From: Lachnospiraceae bacterium
GTDB lineage: Bacteria; Bacillota; Clostridia; Lachnospirales; Anaerotignaceae
Direction: 5' to 3'
Length of the DNA stretch: 64,000 bases
Assembly: GCA_019422065.1 (NCBI GenBank)
Contig: JAHZEA010000001.1
Coordinates: 56,149 to 120,148 of the forward strand
A program made the translations under genes and the position numbers. Position 1 is the stretch's first letter; every line of letters begins with the position of its first letter. Shown in pieces: positions 1 to 9,917 of this stretch. The notes beneath the pieces were generated by a model. The model did no database searches. It was not told where the DNA came from and saw only the letters and a list, made by a program, of their open reading frames with translations.

Positions 1-640
1 CTGGTGTTTCTTTTTTAAGTACTTTAACAGTATTTGTTTTTTCATCTTTTACATGATAACCGTAAAACTCACGGTTTTCAGTCATTTCACCGCGCACCAT
101 AGTGATGTAAAACTTCTGAATATGCTTTTGGGCTATGGCCTTATTAACTGCCTGAACAGCCTGAAGGTTTTTGCCGGCTATTACTATGCCGCCTGTATTT
201 CTGTCAAGCCTGTTGCAAACGGCAGGCGTGAAAGAAGCCTCTTTATCGGCGCTGTATTCACCTTTTTCGTGCAGATAGTATAATATTTGGTCAATAAGTG
301 TTTCTTTGTCCTGAGGGCTTTGTGGGTGTGTTAAAAGCCCTGCTGGCTTTGACACTATAAGTATGTTGTCATCTTCGTAAACAATGCCGAAATGCCTTTG
401 GGCTTTATTAACGGTTTTAGCCTCCATAAAAGAGTCCATTGTTTCTTCAGACAGATACATGCTTAAAACATCGCCCTTTGTTATTATCTCACTGCCTTCG
501 GCTTTGGCGCCGTTAAGCTTAATGCGCTTTTTTCTGAGCATTTTATAAACAAAAGACTTAGGCGCTTTGTTAAAGTATTTAAGTAAAAATTTATCCAGCC
601 TTTGGTTTTCCTCTTTTTCACTTATTTTAATTTCTTTCAT
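1..640 (-). CDS. RluA-family 23S/tRNA pseudouridine synthase (3' end beyond window)
   Basis: Converts uridine to pseudouridine in structured RNA. Translating the minus strand from the ATG at 640 gives about 213 residues that stay open to the left edge. An S4-like RNA-binding segment comes first (about residues 1-65, basic, with RLDKFLLKYF), then the catalytic domain with the family motif NRLDRNTGG, whose Asp is the expected nucleophile. The motif has Asn where many homologues have His. The start follows an AGAGG ribosome site and lies 20 bases after the prfB stop, so it is probably co-transcribed with prfB. The C-terminal third is not in the window, and which RNA site is modified cannot be told. 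Confidence 0.85.
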   Translation of the reverse strand, partial: MKEIKISEKEENQRLDKFLLKYFNKAPKSFVYKMLRKKRIKLNGAKAEGSEIITKGDVLSMYLSEETMDSFMEAKTVNKAQRHFGIVYEDDNILIVSKPAGLLTHPQSPQDKETLIDQILYYLHEKGEYSADKEASFTPAVCNRLDRNTGGIVIAGKNLQAVQAVNKAIAQKHIQKFYITMVRGEMTENREFYGYHVKDEKTNTVKVLKKETP

Positions 641-660
641 AGCCGAAACCTCTTTAACAA

Positions 661-1765
661 TCAGCTGTGTATCCAGCTAAGGTAGGCGTTTATAAAGTTA
701 TCAATGTTGCCGTCCATAACAGACTGAACATTGCCTGTTTCCTCGCCTGTACGGTTGTCTTTAACAAGAGTATAAGGCATAAAAACATAGCTTCTAATCT
801 GGCTGCCCCAGCCTATTTCCTGCTGAACACCACGTATCTCTGCAAGCTTTTTCATCTGCTCCTCAATTTTAAGCTCTAAAAGTTTAGCTTTGAGCATTTT
901 CATAGCTGTATCTTTGTTGCTGTGCTGGCTTCTCTCGTTCTGGCACTGAACAACAATTCCTGTTGGGAAGTGAGTGATACGAATAGCTGATGAAGTTTTA
1001 TTGATATGCTGTCCGCCGGCGCCGCTGGAGCGGTATGTGTCTACCCTAATATCATCTGGGTTAACTTCTATTGTTACGTCATCATCAATTTCAGGCATTA
1101 CATCGCATGAAGCAAAAGATGTATGTCTTCTGCCTGCTGAGTCAAAAGGTGATACTCTTACAAGCCTGTGAACGCCTTTTTCACTTTTAAGGTAGCCATA
1201 AGCATTTTCGCCTGTAACCTGAATAGTTACAGATTTAATGCCGGCTTCATCGCCTTCAAGATAGTCAAGTGTTTCAACATCAAAGCCTTTTTTCTCGGCC
1301 CATCTGGTATACATTCTAAAGAGCATACTTACCCAGTCGCAGGCCTCTGTTCCGCCTTCTCCGGCATGGAGAGTAACAATAGCGTTTTCCTTGTCGTACT
1401 CACCGTCAAGAAGTGTGCTTATTTTAAGCTCATCATACTTTGATATAAATTCTTCTTTAAGCTCTTTTACTTCAGCTACTATCTCCTCGTCTTCTTCCTC
1501 GTTGCCCATTTCTATAAGTGTGTTAATGTCCTCATACTGTCTAACAAGGCCTTCGTAGCCCTCAACCTTGGCTTTAAGAGCGCTTGTTTGTTTAAGCACT
1601 TTTTTGCTCTTTTCCATATCGTTCCAAAAGTCAGGGTCTGCCGCTAATTCTTCAAGTTCTCTTATCTTTTCTTTTGAATTAGCGATGTCAAAGTAAATTC
1701 CCCATTTCCTCTAATTTTTCGTTATAAGCCGAAAGCTCATTGCTTATCTGGTCAAGCTCAAACAT
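661..1765 (-). CDS. prfB: Peptide chain release factor 2, with programmed +1 frameshift
   Basis: Releases completed peptides at UGA and UAA stop codons. The main frame (1617 to 661) carries the peptidyl-hydrolysis motif GGQ in [13 protein letters not shown]. The real start is the ATG at 1765, behind GGGAG. The first 25 codons ([15 protein letters not shown]...) end at an in-frame TGA at plus-strand 1688-1690 inside the slippery CTTTGAC (1687-1693). Reading then continues +1 as [12 protein letters not shown], giving 367 residues, normal for RF2. This is the classic RF2 autoregulation: low RF2 favours frameshifting and more RF2. A GGGG upstream could act as the internal Shine-Dalgarno, but it sits about 6 bases from CTT rather than the 3 of E. 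coli. The gene ends in TGA and follows secA, as in many Firmicutes. Confidence 0.97.
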
Positions 1766-1821
1766 TTTTTCAACTCCCTTTGTTTATTAAATTTGTTATA
1801 TTATTCTAATCCTGTGCAGGC

Positions 1822-1853
1822 AAAAATCCGGCCGTTTATACGGGCGGATTTTT
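1822..1853 (-). terminator. Hairpin between secA and prfB
   Basis: On the minus strand AAAAATCCG pairs with CGGATTTTT around a CCG/CGG inner stem, with one unpaired C on each side. It ends in five Ts. It would reduce read-through from secA into prfB rather than separate them fully, as no strong promoter is obvious in the gap. Confidence 0.6.
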
Positions 1854-1906
1854 AAATGCTCTCTGCCTAAACAGGTTTTTTATATCTTAACTTTCCTAAT
1901 TATTAA

Positions 1907-4504
1907 TTATGCGTTTTTGCCGCAGCAGTGTTTGTATTTCTTGCCGCTTCCGCAAGGGCAAGGGTCGTTTCTGCCTACCTTTGCATCGGCGTTCTTTTTA
2001 GGTTCTTTTTTAAGTGTGTCATCTTTATTTGTGAAAGTCTGTCTTTCTTCTTCCTGAAGCACTACAGGCTTTTGAACTATTCTTACATGCATAAGAGCTC
2101 TTACTGTTTCAATCTGGATATTCATGTTAAGCTCCTCAAACATGTCAAAGCTTACGTATTTATATTCAATAAGCGGGTCTCTCTGAGCATAAGCATGTAA
2201 TCCTATACCCTGACGCATCTGGTCCATATCGTCTATATGGTCCATCCATTTCTGGTCTATAACACGGAGCATAATATATCTTTCAAGTCCGCGCATGCGT
2301 TCTTCTGTTTCGCCTTCTTCGGCTGTAGCGTTAATTTCCTGCTCTTTAGCCTCATAAAGAGCCTTTGCATTTTCAAATATTCTTTCTGTAAGCTTTTCTT
2401 TTGTAATAGATTTTAAATCCTCATCTGAAAGCTTAACAGGCGCAACAGGTATAATAGGCAGCAAATACTCGTTAAGTGATTTTATATCCCATTCCTCTGG
2501 GTAAGTTGACGAACCAATACTCTTTTCAACAGCGTTGTCTATAATATTCTTCATCATATTAATTACGCTGTCACGAAGATTTTCGCCAAAGAGTACTCTT
2601 TTTCTTTCGCTGTAAATAGTTTCTCTCTGCTCGTTCATAACTTGGTCGTACTCAAGAAGGTGTTTACGTGTTGCAAAGTTATTACCCTCAACCTTCTTTT
2701 GAGCGTTTTCGATAGCCTTTCCAAGCATTGCGTGCTCAATAGGCTCATCCTCATCAAGACCAAGTGTGTCAACTATCTTCATAGTTCTCTCACCACCAAA
2801 AAGACGCATAAGGTCATCTTCAAGTGAGATATAAAATCTAGACTCACCAGGGTCACCCTGACGACCGGAACGGCCTCTCAGCTGGTTATCAATTCGTCTT
2901 GACTCATGGCGCTCGGTACCTATTATTTTAAGTCCGCCAAGTTCTTTTACGCCTTCGCCAAGCTTAATATCAGTACCACGGCCGGCCATGTTTGTAGCTA
3001 TTGTTACAGCACCCATCTGGCCTGCAAGAGCTACTATCTCGGCTTCTTTTTCGTGATATTTAGCATTAAGCACCTGATGAGGTATTCCTCTCTTTTTAAG
3101 TATAGAGCTTAATTCCTCAGATTTTTCAATAGAAATTGTACCAACAAGCACAGGCTGGCCCTTTGCGTGTGTCTGCTCAATATCGTTGGCAACAGCTTTA
3201 AATTTAGCCTTTTCTGTTTTGTAAACTATATCAGTAAGGTCTTTTCTTATAACAGGCAGGTTAGTAGGTATCTGCACAACGTCCATGTTATAAATATTTC
3301 TAAACTCGGCTTCCTCTGTCTGCGCTGTACCTGTCATACCGGCTTTTTTGGTATATTTATTAAAGAAGTTCTGGAATGTAATAGTTGCAAGAGTTTTGCT
3401 TTCTTTGTTTACTTTAACGTCCTCTTTAGCCTCTATAGCCTGATGAAGTCCGTCGGAGTATCTTCTGCCCGGCATAATACGGCCTGTAAACTCGTCAACA
3501 ATCATTACTTCGTCATCTTTAACAACGTAATCCTTATCTATAGCCATTTGATAGTTAGCCTTAAGGGCGTTGTTTATGTGGTGAAGTATCTCCATATTTT
3601 CAGGGTCTGTAAGGTTCTGAATTTTAAAGAACTTCTCGGCTCTTTCAACACCCTGCTGTGTAAGGGTAACTGTTTTCATTTTCTCATCAACAACAAAGTC
3701 GCCTTCTTCCACTATATCTTCTTTAATCATAGGGTTAAGGGCTTCTTCCTCGTTAACAATACGGCCTTTTTTAAGCATTTTAACAAACTGGTCTGCTACA
3801 TGATAAAGCTGTGTGCTTTTAGCGCCGCTGCCTGAAATAATAAGCGGTGTTCTGGCCTCATCAATAAGCACGGAGTCAACCTCGTCAATAAGTGCAAAGT
3901 TAAGTCCGCGCTGAACCATGTGCTCTTTTCTTACAACCATGTTATCACGAAGATAGTCGAAACCAAACTCGTTGTTTGTACCGTAAGTTATGTCACAGTC
4001 GTAATTCATATGTCTTTCAAGGTTATTCATGCTGTTGAGTATAACGCCTACGCTAAGGCCTAAAAATCTGTGTACCTGACCCATCCACTCAGCGTCACGT
4101 TTAGCAAGGTAATCGTTAACTGTTACAACATGCACACCTTTACCTGTTAATGCGTTAAGGTAAGAAGGAAGTGTTGCCACAAGTGTTTTACCTTCACCTG
4201 TTTTCATTTCGGCAATACGGCCCTGATGCAGTACAACACCGCCTAAAAGCTGTACCCTGAAATGTCTGTAGCCTAATGTTCTAAATGCTGCCTCTCTTAC
4301 TGTAGCGTATGCTTCAGGAAGGATATCGTCAAGACTTTCGCCGTTTTTATATCTCTCCTTAAACTCGTCTGTCTTGGCTCTCAGCGCTTCATCAGAAAGA
4401 GCTGCGTATTCATCCTTGTAAGACTCTATTTTGTCAACTATAGGATTTATTTTCTTAATCTCTTTTACGCTGTAGTTACCGAATATTTTTTCCAGTAATC
4501 CCAT
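1907..4504 (-). CDS. secA: Preprotein translocase ATPase SecA
   Basis: Motor that drives unfolded preproteins through SecYEG. The start is set at the ATG at 4504 ([12 protein letters not shown]), preceded by GAGGTGA; the open frame extends upstream but that part does not resemble SecA. The 865 residues contain Walker A ([14 protein letters not shown], about 100), [16 protein letters not shown] (DEAD-like box with the preprotein crosslinking segment), [13 protein letters not shown], and the [13 protein letters not shown] motif. The C-terminus is a full zinc-binding SEC-C tail ([13 protein letters not shown]). Length and all motifs are standard; this is the housekeeping SecA. It is the first gene of secA-prfB-pseudouridine synthase. 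Confidence 0.98.
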   Translation of the reverse strand: MGLLEKIFGNYSVKEIKKINPIVDKIESYKDEYAALSDEALRAKTDEFKERYKNGESLDDILPEAYATVREAAFRTLGYRHFRVQLLGGVVLHQGRIAEMKTGEGKTLVATLPSYLNALTGKGVHVVTVNDYLAKRDAEWMGQVHRFLGLSVGVILNSMNNLERHMNYDCDITYGTNNEFGFDYLRDNMVVRKEHMVQRGLNFALIDEVDSVLIDEARTPLIISGSGAKSTQLYHVADQFVKMLKKGRIVNEEEALNPMIKEDIVEEGDFVVDEKMKTVTLTQQGVERAEKFFKIQNLTDPENMEILHHINNALKANYQMAIDKDYVVKDDEVMIVDEFTGRIMPGRRYSDGLHQAIEAKEDVKVNKESKTLATITFQNFFNKYTKKAGMTGTAQTEEAEFRNIYNMDVVQIPTNLPVIRKDLTDIVYKTEKAKFKAVANDIEQTHAKGQPVLVGTISIEKSEELSSILKKRGIPHQVLNAKYHEKEAEIVALAGQMGAVTIATNMAGRGTDIKLGEGVKELGGLKIIGTERHESRRIDNQLRGRSGRQGDPGESRFYISLEDDLMRLFGGERTMKIVDTLGLDEDEPIEHAMLGKAIENAQKKVEGNNFATRKHLLEYDQVMNEQRETIYSERKRVLFGENLRDSVINMMKNIIDNAVEKSIGSSTYPEEWDIKSLNEYLLPIIPVAPVKLSDEDLKSITKEKLTERIFENAKALYEAKEQEINATAEEGETEERMRGLERYIMLRVIDQKWMDHIDDMDQMRQGIGLHAYAQRDPLIEYKYVSFDMFEELNMNIQIETVRALMHVRIVQKPVVLQEEERQTFTNKDDTLKKEPKKNADAKVGRNDPCPCGSGKKYKHCCGKNA

Positions 4505-4610
4505 TTTTAAAGTCACCTCAAAGTTTATATAAATTGTATCAAATTTTAAACATACTAAACCATTATTACATAGTTTATCAGATAAAACCCCTTGCCGCAA
4601 TAAAATTTAA

Positions 4611-4658
4611 AATAAAAAACGCATTGTTTACAATATTTTAACTATTTTCAATGCGTTT
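4611..4658 (-). terminator. Terminator after the small lipoprotein gene
   Basis: Minus-strand AAACGCATTG pairs with CAATGCGTTT, followed by a T6 run. A second GC-rich hairpin (ATCCGGCA/TGCCGGAT, about 4710-4730) lies between it and the lipoprotein stop codon and could also stall polymerase or protect the 3' end. Confidence 0.6.
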
Positions 4659-4735
4659 ATAAGCGCCCAAAAGGCAAAAAAATGCAAATTTATAAATTAA
4701 CTATGTATATCCGGCAGTAAATGCCGGATTGCTTT

Positions 4736-5095
4736 TTAATTTATTGTTCCTGTATTGCGGTTGTTATAATTTATATCATAATACCCCTGATAACCGCTGT
4801 CGTCACCATATTTTGTACCGCTGATACCATCATAATAATAGTCGTTATAGCCACTGTAATTATCGCTGTAGTACTCGGAATTTGAGCCGTTTGTCATTGT
4901 GCCGTTGTCCCAGCCTCTTTCGGCATCGTTTACTGTATCATATACCCCGTTTTTAACATCGTCAACTCCTCTTTCAACAGCTCTTTCAGTACCATCAATA
5001 GCTCTTGAAAGGTTGTTCTGTGCAGAGTCTGAAGAACAGCCTGTAAAGGATATGCAAAGCGCTGAAAGCGCTAATACTAAATAAAGCTTCTTCAT
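4736..5095 (-). CDS. Small secreted lipoprotein, Asp/Asn/Tyr-rich
   Basis: About 119 residues. The start at 5095 gives a textbook lipoprotein signal: KK, hydrophobic stretch, then a lipobox ending in CSSD at about Cys20, so the mature protein should be anchored to the outer face of the membrane. The middle (DGTERAVERGVDDVKNGVYDTV) looks amphipathic; the last 50 residues are rich in Asn, Tyr, Gly and Asp and probably disordered. A GGGAGG lies 11 bases upstream of the chosen start. An upstream in-frame start at 5137 is possible but would bury the signal peptide. Similar short lipoproteins occur in clostridia without known function. Monocistronic, bounded by a terminator. Confidence 0.75.
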   Translation of the reverse strand: MKKLYLVLALSALCISFTGCSSDSAQNNLSRAIDGTERAVERGVDDVKNGVYDTVNDAERGWDNGTMTNGSNSEYYSDNYSGYNDYYYDGISGTKYGDDSGYQGYYDINYNNRNTGTIN

Positions 5096-5218
5096 TATAA
5101 ACCAAGCCTCCCAAATTACAAAATTATTGTATTGCACAAATATTTTTTGTAAAATATATCATTATATACTGTGCTTAATTTGGAACAGGTTGAAATTTAT
5201 TATAAACGGAGGAATATT

Positions 5219-6823
5219 ATGGAAAATTTGCGAAAAAGCGGTATACTCCTTCACCCAACATCGCTTCCAAGCCAATACGGTATAGGCGATTTGGGCCGCG
5301 AATGTTACGATTTTATAGATTTTTTGCACCAGTCTGGCCAAAGCATATGGCAGGTGCTTCCTCTTGGCCCTACAGGCTTTAAAGATTCGCCATATCAAAG
5401 TTATTCGGCCTTTGCGGGAAATTACTATTTAATAAGTCCTGATATTCTTTTAAAAGATTCACTTCTTACCCCAAATGATATTGAAAATAAGCCTGACTTT
5501 TCTCCGGATAATGTTGAGTACGGTAAAGTAATAGACTATAAAATGTCGCTTTTTAAAAAAGCCTTTAACCGTTTTTCTAAAATATCAGCCCTTAACAAGG
5601 ATTATGCGCGTTTTAAAAGAAACAATGCATTTTGGCTTGATAGTTGTTGTCTTTTTGCCGCAATTAAGGACTATTACATAGAAAAAAGGAAAAACGAGTT
5701 TGAAAGTGAGGATTTAAAAAAATTCCGCTCACTTACAAAAGATTTTCTTTCAGAAAACGTACAAAACGACTACTACTATGGCGCCGTTTGGGTAACTTGG
5801 GAAAAAGACATTGTAAACCGCAGTAAAAGCGCCATTGAAAAATATACTCAAATGCTTAAAGACAAAATTGAATTTTACGCCTTTTTGCAGTACACATTTT
5901 TTAAGCAGTGGCAGTCCGTAAAGCAGTACGCACATAAATACAATATTTCAATAATAGGCGACATACCTATATTTGTAGCATGGGACAGTGCCGATGTTTG
6001 GGAGAACAAAGAGCTTTTTTATCTGGACTCAAACGGTTTTCCTAAAGAATGTGCCGGTGTGCCGCCGGATTACTTCAGCCCTACAGGCCAGTTATGGGGA
6101 AACCCCCTTTATAACTGGGACAAACACAAAAAAACAGGTTATCAGTGGTGGATAAACCGCATTAAAAACTGTCTTAAGCTTACAGATGTAATACGAATAG
6201 ACCATTTCCGCGGGTTTGAAAGCTATTACGCTATACCTTTTGGAATGCCTGATGCCACAATAGGCCAATGGGTTAAAGGCCCGGGGGAAGACTTTTTTAA
6301 TGCCGTAAAAAAAGAATTAGGCTCCTGCCCGTTTATTGCCGAAGATTTGGGCATAATAACAGATGAGGTTGTGGCTCTAAGGCTTAAAACCGGTCTTCCG
6401 GGAATGAAAATACTACAGTTCGCTTTTGACGACAGTGAAAATAACGACTACCTGCCCCATAATTACGAGAAAAACTGTGTTGTATACACCGGTACCCACG
6501 ACAACGACACATCAAGGGGCTGGTACGAAAACACATCGGATTTCTGCCGTGATTATTTAAGGCGTTACATGAATACAGACGGAAACAATCCTGCTTGGGA
6601 TTTAATACGCCTTGCCTTTTCATCCTGTGCCAATACAGCGGTATTTCCTTTACAGGACGTACTTTCTCTGCCGTCATATGCCCGCATGAACACACCGGGA
6701 ACTGAAAACGGTAATTGGACATGGCGCTTTAAATCAAACGATTTAACTGATGAATACGCCTTAACACTTAAATATTTCAACAGAATATTTAAGCGGAACA
6801 TGCCGGATAAAAAAGCGGACTAA
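5219..6823 (+). CDS. malQ: 4-alpha-glucanotransferase (amylomaltase)
   Basis: Transfers alpha-1,4-glucan segments between maltodextrins, feeding glycogen or maltodextrin use in the cytoplasm. The 534 residues begin SGILLHPTSLPSQYGIGDLG, the usual GH77 start. Family signatures follow: the nucleophile Asp in VIRIDHFRGF, the acid/base Glu in AEDLGIITDEV, and YTGTHDNDTSRGW near the C-terminus. Length is typical of bacterial MalQ. The start is the ATG at 5219 behind CGGAGGA; the open frame runs slightly further upstream without a ribosome site. No other glycogen genes are adjacent, so it appears to be transcribed alone. Confidence 0.96.
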   Translation: MENLRKSGILLHPTSLPSQYGIGDLGRECYDFIDFLHQSGQSIWQVLPLGPTGFKDSPYQSYSAFAGNYYLISPDILLKDSLLTPNDIENKPDFSPDNVEYGKVIDYKMSLFKKAFNRFSKISALNKDYARFKRNNAFWLDSCCLFAAIKDYYIEKRKNEFESEDLKKFRSLTKDFLSENVQNDYYYGAVWVTWEKDIVNRSKSAIEKYTQMLKDKIEFYAFLQYTFFKQWQSVKQYAHKYNISIIGDIPIFVAWDSADVWENKELFYLDSNGFPKECAGVPPDYFSPTGQLWGNPLYNWDKHKKTGYQWWINRIKNCLKLTDVIRIDHFRGFESYYAIPFGMPDATIGQWVKGPGEDFFNAVKKELGSCPFIAEDLGIITDEVVALRLKTGLPGMKILQFAFDDSENNDYLPHNYEKNCVVYTGTHDNDTSRGWYENTSDFCRDYLRRYMNTDGNNPAWDLIRLAFSSCANTAVFPLQDVLSLPSYARMNTPGTENGNWTWRFKSNDLTDEYALTLKYFNRIFKRNMPDKKAD

Positions 6824-6840
6824 AACAATAAAAAGCAAAA

Positions 6841-6924
6841 AACTGCCTTTGCGCCGCAAACCCAATAATTACTGGGAAGTGGTCTAAATAAAAAATTATA
6901 GGCAGTTCAAAATTTTTCTTTTTA
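6841..6924 (+). terminator. Structured 3' element after malQ (three-way-junction-like)
   Basis: An outer stem AACTGCCT/AGGCAGTT encloses two small hairpins, TTTGC-GCC-GCAAA and CCCA/TGGG, then an A-rich strand. T-rich sequence follows on the plus strand, and on the minus strand the outer stem is followed by T6. It may simply terminate malQ, but the enclosed hairpins are more than a terminator needs. I cannot assign it to a known riboswitch class. Confidence 0.4.
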
Positions 6925-6932
6925 TTATTTAT

Positions 6933-7484
6933 ATGGTGTTTGTTTTTGTGGATATATTTTATCCATGTTTTTACAATGACTGTTTAAAATACTTTTTTGT
7001 AGTGTGCGTTGCCGTATACTCATTTATATACGGCGACACGCTGCTCTTTTTAGCAGAAGCCTGCATACTGCCGGCTGATTATATGCTTCTTTTTACTTTC
7101 AGGTACGAGCTGGGTGTGGCTTTTTTCTGTGCCGCTATGTATATTTTTATACTGCGAAACGGCAGAAATAGTAGCTTTTTAATACCTCCCATTGCTTTTT
7201 TATTAATTTTTGCCGTAAATAAAACAGGCATACCATCTATATACCTGATATACGCCTGTTTGTTTTACTATCATATATTTATACTCTATAAACTGAAAAA
7301 AACTGAAATTTTTGTATCTTTTATACCTTTTGCCCTGTGTGATATTTTAGTTGCCGCAAACTACATTAATCCGTCCTCTGCAATACGGCCTTTTATTTGG
7401 ATATTTTACGGCATAAGCCAAATGCTTATATTTACCGGCGGTATACAAAAGAAGCAGTGCATATCACACTATCCTCAGCATTAA
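6933..7484 (+). CDS. YhhN/TMEM86-like membrane protein (possible lysoplasmalogenase family)
   Basis: About 183 mostly hydrophobic residues with six to eight predicted membrane segments. Two patches resemble the YhhN family: a GD-L motif (YGDTLLFLAEAC) followed by a helix, and late CDILVAANY...PFIWIFYGISQML, like the family's SD-L-A-N...YY-aQ-LI pattern. YhhN relatives hydrolyse the vinyl-ether bond of lysoplasmalogens, and plasmalogens are common in anaerobic clostridia, so the role is plausible but unproven. No clear ribosome site precedes the ATG at 6933, and its 3' end overlaps the opposing thioesterase gene by 53 bases, so start and expression are uncertain. Confidence 0.5.
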   Translation: MVFVFVDIFYPCFYNDCLKYFFVVCVAVYSFIYGDTLLFLAEACILPADYMLLFTFRYELGVAFFCAAMYIFILRNGRNSSFLIPPIAFLLIFAVNKTGIPSIYLIYACLFYYHIFILYKLKKTEIFVSFIPFALCDILVAANYINPSSAIRPFIWIFYGISQMLIFTGGIQKKQCISHYPQH

Positions 7485-8181
7485 CAAAATCTGTTACTAT
7501 CTCTTTTTCGTTTTCAGCTGTATTATTTATATATGTTTTTAATGTAATTTTTTCGCCTTTTACGCTTTCTTTGCGGAAAACTATTTTAAAATCAACACAG
7601 TTCCAGTTGTTATATATATCATCCGGCACCATGTCGCTGGCCCATGCCGCATACTGTGTATTATTAACATGGCCGTTTGTATCCGTCTGACTTCGTGTAA
7701 CTTCAACAGCAAAATCCGAAACGAAATTCTGCCGCTCTTTAGGCATTTTATACCTCTCATTTTCAACAGCTGGCGCCGCTCCTGTTTTATAGGCTTTTTC
7801 CATATCACTGTTTACAGGCACAAAAGAACGCTTTTTAAGGTCTATAAGCACCCACCTTGATGATGCCTTTATTATTACATTGCCGTATTCATCCTCAGCC
7901 GTGTAGCTTCTTTCTGCCTGAAAGTGCTTAATAGTGCTTGACCATGTTTTTAATATAAGCTTTTGCCCACATTGAGGCATTTTATTTATAACTATATGAT
8001 AGTTAGTAATAACCCAGCCTAAATTTTGCTGAGATAATTTTTCTATGCTGTACCCTGCTTCATCGGAGTGCATAATGGCTATTTCCTGAAAATATGCCAT
8101 AACAGCGCTTAATGTAGCCTTCATTTTGCTGTCAACAGCATAATAAGACACCGTATTGTTCCATTCAAATTTATAATCCAT
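7432..8181 (-). CDS. Acyl-ACP thioesterase (FatA/FatB-like)
   Basis: Hydrolyses acyl-ACP to free fatty acid, ending or trimming fatty-acid synthesis. The 249 residues form two hot-dog domains. The N-terminal one has KMKATLSAVMAYFQEIA; the C-terminal one has the catalytic-site signature TDTNGHVNNTQYAAW (Asn, His, Asn). Length fits bacterial members. The ATG at 8181 was chosen because AAGGA lies about 10 bases upstream; the longer frame would begin with a TTG touching the ribosome site. It follows the cardiolipin synthase gene by 24 bases, so the two likely form a lipid operon. The 3' end overlaps the YhhN-like gene on the other strand. Confidence 0.88.
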   Translation of the reverse strand: MDYKFEWNNTVSYYAVDSKMKATLSAVMAYFQEIAIMHSDEAGYSIEKLSQQNLGWVITNYHIVINKMPQCGQKLILKTWSSTIKHFQAERSYTAEDEYGNVIIKASSRWVLIDLKKRSFVPVNSDMEKAYKTGAAPAVENERYKMPKERQNFVSDFAVEVTRSQTDTNGHVNNTQYAAWASDMVPDDIYNNWNCVDFKIVFRKESVKGEKITLKTYINNTAENEKEIVTDFVNAEDSVICTASFVYRR

Positions 8182-8205
8182 TTGCGTCAAGTCCTTTTGT
8201 TTTAT

Positions 8206-9669
8206 TTATAGCATAGGCGATATAAGTCTTGATACCGATTCACGTATTTTAAATATCTTGCCTCGCTTAAGATAGTTTTCGTAAGTTATTTCGGTACAGT
8301 TCTTTAAATCTTTTAAAAATACTTTTTCCAGCTCAGATACTTTTTCTTCGTCAAATATAAAAGAGTTTACCTCAAAATTAAGGCCAAAGCTTCTTACGTC
8401 CATGTTTGCAGTGCCTATAGTGCCCACAATGCCGTCAACGAATATGGTTTTACTGTGTATAAAGCCTGTTTCATACTGGTAGCACTTAACACCAGCTTCC
8501 AAAAGCTCACCTAAATATGACATACTGGCCCAATAAACAAATAAATGGTCAGGGTGTGCCGGAATTATAATTCTTACATCTATTCCGGAAAGAGACGCTA
8601 TTTTAAGCGCTTCCTGTATGGAGTCATCCGGCGAGAAATATGGTGTTTCAATATAAATATTTTTTTCGGCTTCGTTTATCATTTTAAAATAGCTGTTGCG
8701 CACATTATGCCATCTTGTATCCGGGCCGGACGAAACAATCTGTGCTGGAAGATATTCTTTAATATTCTTAACCGGATAATAAAAACCATCTATTCCAAAC
8801 TTGTCCTCAGAGCAGAAATTCCAGTCCATCATAAACCTAAGCTGAAGCTGGTCTACAACCTCGCCTTCAAATCTGGCGTGTGTATCCCTCCAGTAGCCAA
8901 AGCGCTTTACACGGCCAAGATATTCATCACCTATATTAAAGCCGCCTACATACCCTATTTTACCGTCTATAACGGCTATTTTCCTGTGGTTTCTGTAGTT
9001 AAGACGTATAAAAAAAGACGGTATAAAAGCACACACTTTTCCGCCGGAAGCCTTTAACTCTTTAAAAAAGTTTTTAGGCAGTGTTATATTACCCATAAAA
9101 TCGTACATAAGCCGCACCTGAACACCCTGCTTAGCCTTTTGGGAAAGCTCCTTAACTATACGTTTGCCCAAATCATCACCTCTGAATATATAATATTCAA
9201 GATGTATGAATTTTTCAGCTGAACGTATATCGTTTATTAGGGATTCAAACTTTTTATTGCCATCGGTAAAATGCCTGACTTTGTTATGGTATGTCATCCA
9301 GCTTCCGGTGTTTAAATTAAGTGTAGCAAAATCCAAAAGATGTTTATATGTTTTGCCCAGCTTTATTCCATCATTGCTGAAAAGCTGGTTTTCTATTTCG
9401 TCCACAAGGCCATCTCGGTTTTTAATAAAGTCGATATATGTGTGCTCATCTATTGTTATTTTAGGGCCAAAAGCCTTCTTTTTGCCTGTGTTTCGTCCAA
9501 AAATAAGATATATAAAAAACCCTAATACAGGTATAAAAAACAGCACAAACAGCCATGCCCATGTGCTTGAAGGGCTTCTGCGCTCAAAAAATACCACTGC
9601 CGCCGCCAATGCTACGTTAAGCAAAAACACAGCACTAACTATAGAAACAACTATGCTCCAAGTATCCAC
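8206..9669 (-). CDS. cls: Cardiolipin synthase (phospholipase D superfamily)
   Basis: Condenses two phosphatidylglycerols to cardiolipin at the membrane. The 487 residues begin with two hydrophobic helices (about 5-27 and 38-58). Two PLD catalytic motifs of the HxKx4D type follow: HRKIAVIDG, and HSKTIFVDG with the downstream GTANMD. This is the standard bacterial ClsA architecture and length. The start codon is GTG at 9669 behind GGAG. It is the promoter-proximal gene of a pair with the acyl-ACP thioesterase. Confidence 0.95.
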   Translation of the reverse strand: MDTWSIVVSIVSAVFLLNVALAAAVVFFERRSPSSTWAWLFVLFFIPVLGFFIYLIFGRNTGKKKAFGPKITIDEHTYIDFIKNRDGLVDEIENQLFSNDGIKLGKTYKHLLDFATLNLNTGSWMTYHNKVRHFTDGNKKFESLINDIRSAEKFIHLEYYIFRGDDLGKRIVKELSQKAKQGVQVRLMYDFMGNITLPKNFFKELKASGGKVCAFIPSFFIRLNYRNHRKIAVIDGKIGYVGGFNIGDEYLGRVKRFGYWRDTHARFEGEVVDQLQLRFMMDWNFCSEDKFGIDGFYYPVKNIKEYLPAQIVSSGPDTRWHNVRNSYFKMINEAEKNIYIETPYFSPDDSIQEALKIASLSGIDVRIIIPAHPDHLFVYWASMSYLGELLEAGVKCYQYETGFIHSKTIFVDGIVGTIGTANMDVRSFGLNFEVNSFIFDEEKVSELEKVFLKDLKNCTEITYENYLKRGKIFKIRESVSRLISPML

Positions 9670-9917
9670 AGTATAACTCCTTTCGTTTTTATAGTATTGT
9701 TTTTAGTATAACATAAACAATAGATATATACATATACAGTTTTTTAAAACATTATTAATTTTGAACTTAAATACCGCAGTATCTAAATTTTAATCAAAAG
9801 TCATTTGTTAAACACAATTTTGCGACATAATTTTTTAAGCTATTTTAAAATTACTATTTCATAAATGCAGATTATATGTTAAAATTGTATTTAAGTGATT
9901 TTTAAGGAGGAAGTAAA

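Noticed and set aside
661..1765. Apparent frameshift or broken prfB
   Set aside because: The break falls exactly at CTTTGAC after 25 codons, which is the conserved programmed RF2 frameshift.
3167..3835. 222-residue open frame opposite secA
   Set aside because: Antisense shadow of a fully conserved SecA; its sequence is hydrophobic noise without motifs or a ribosome site.
8545..9057. 170-residue open frame opposite cls
   Set aside because: Shadow of the cardiolipin synthase gene, which has both PLD motifs.
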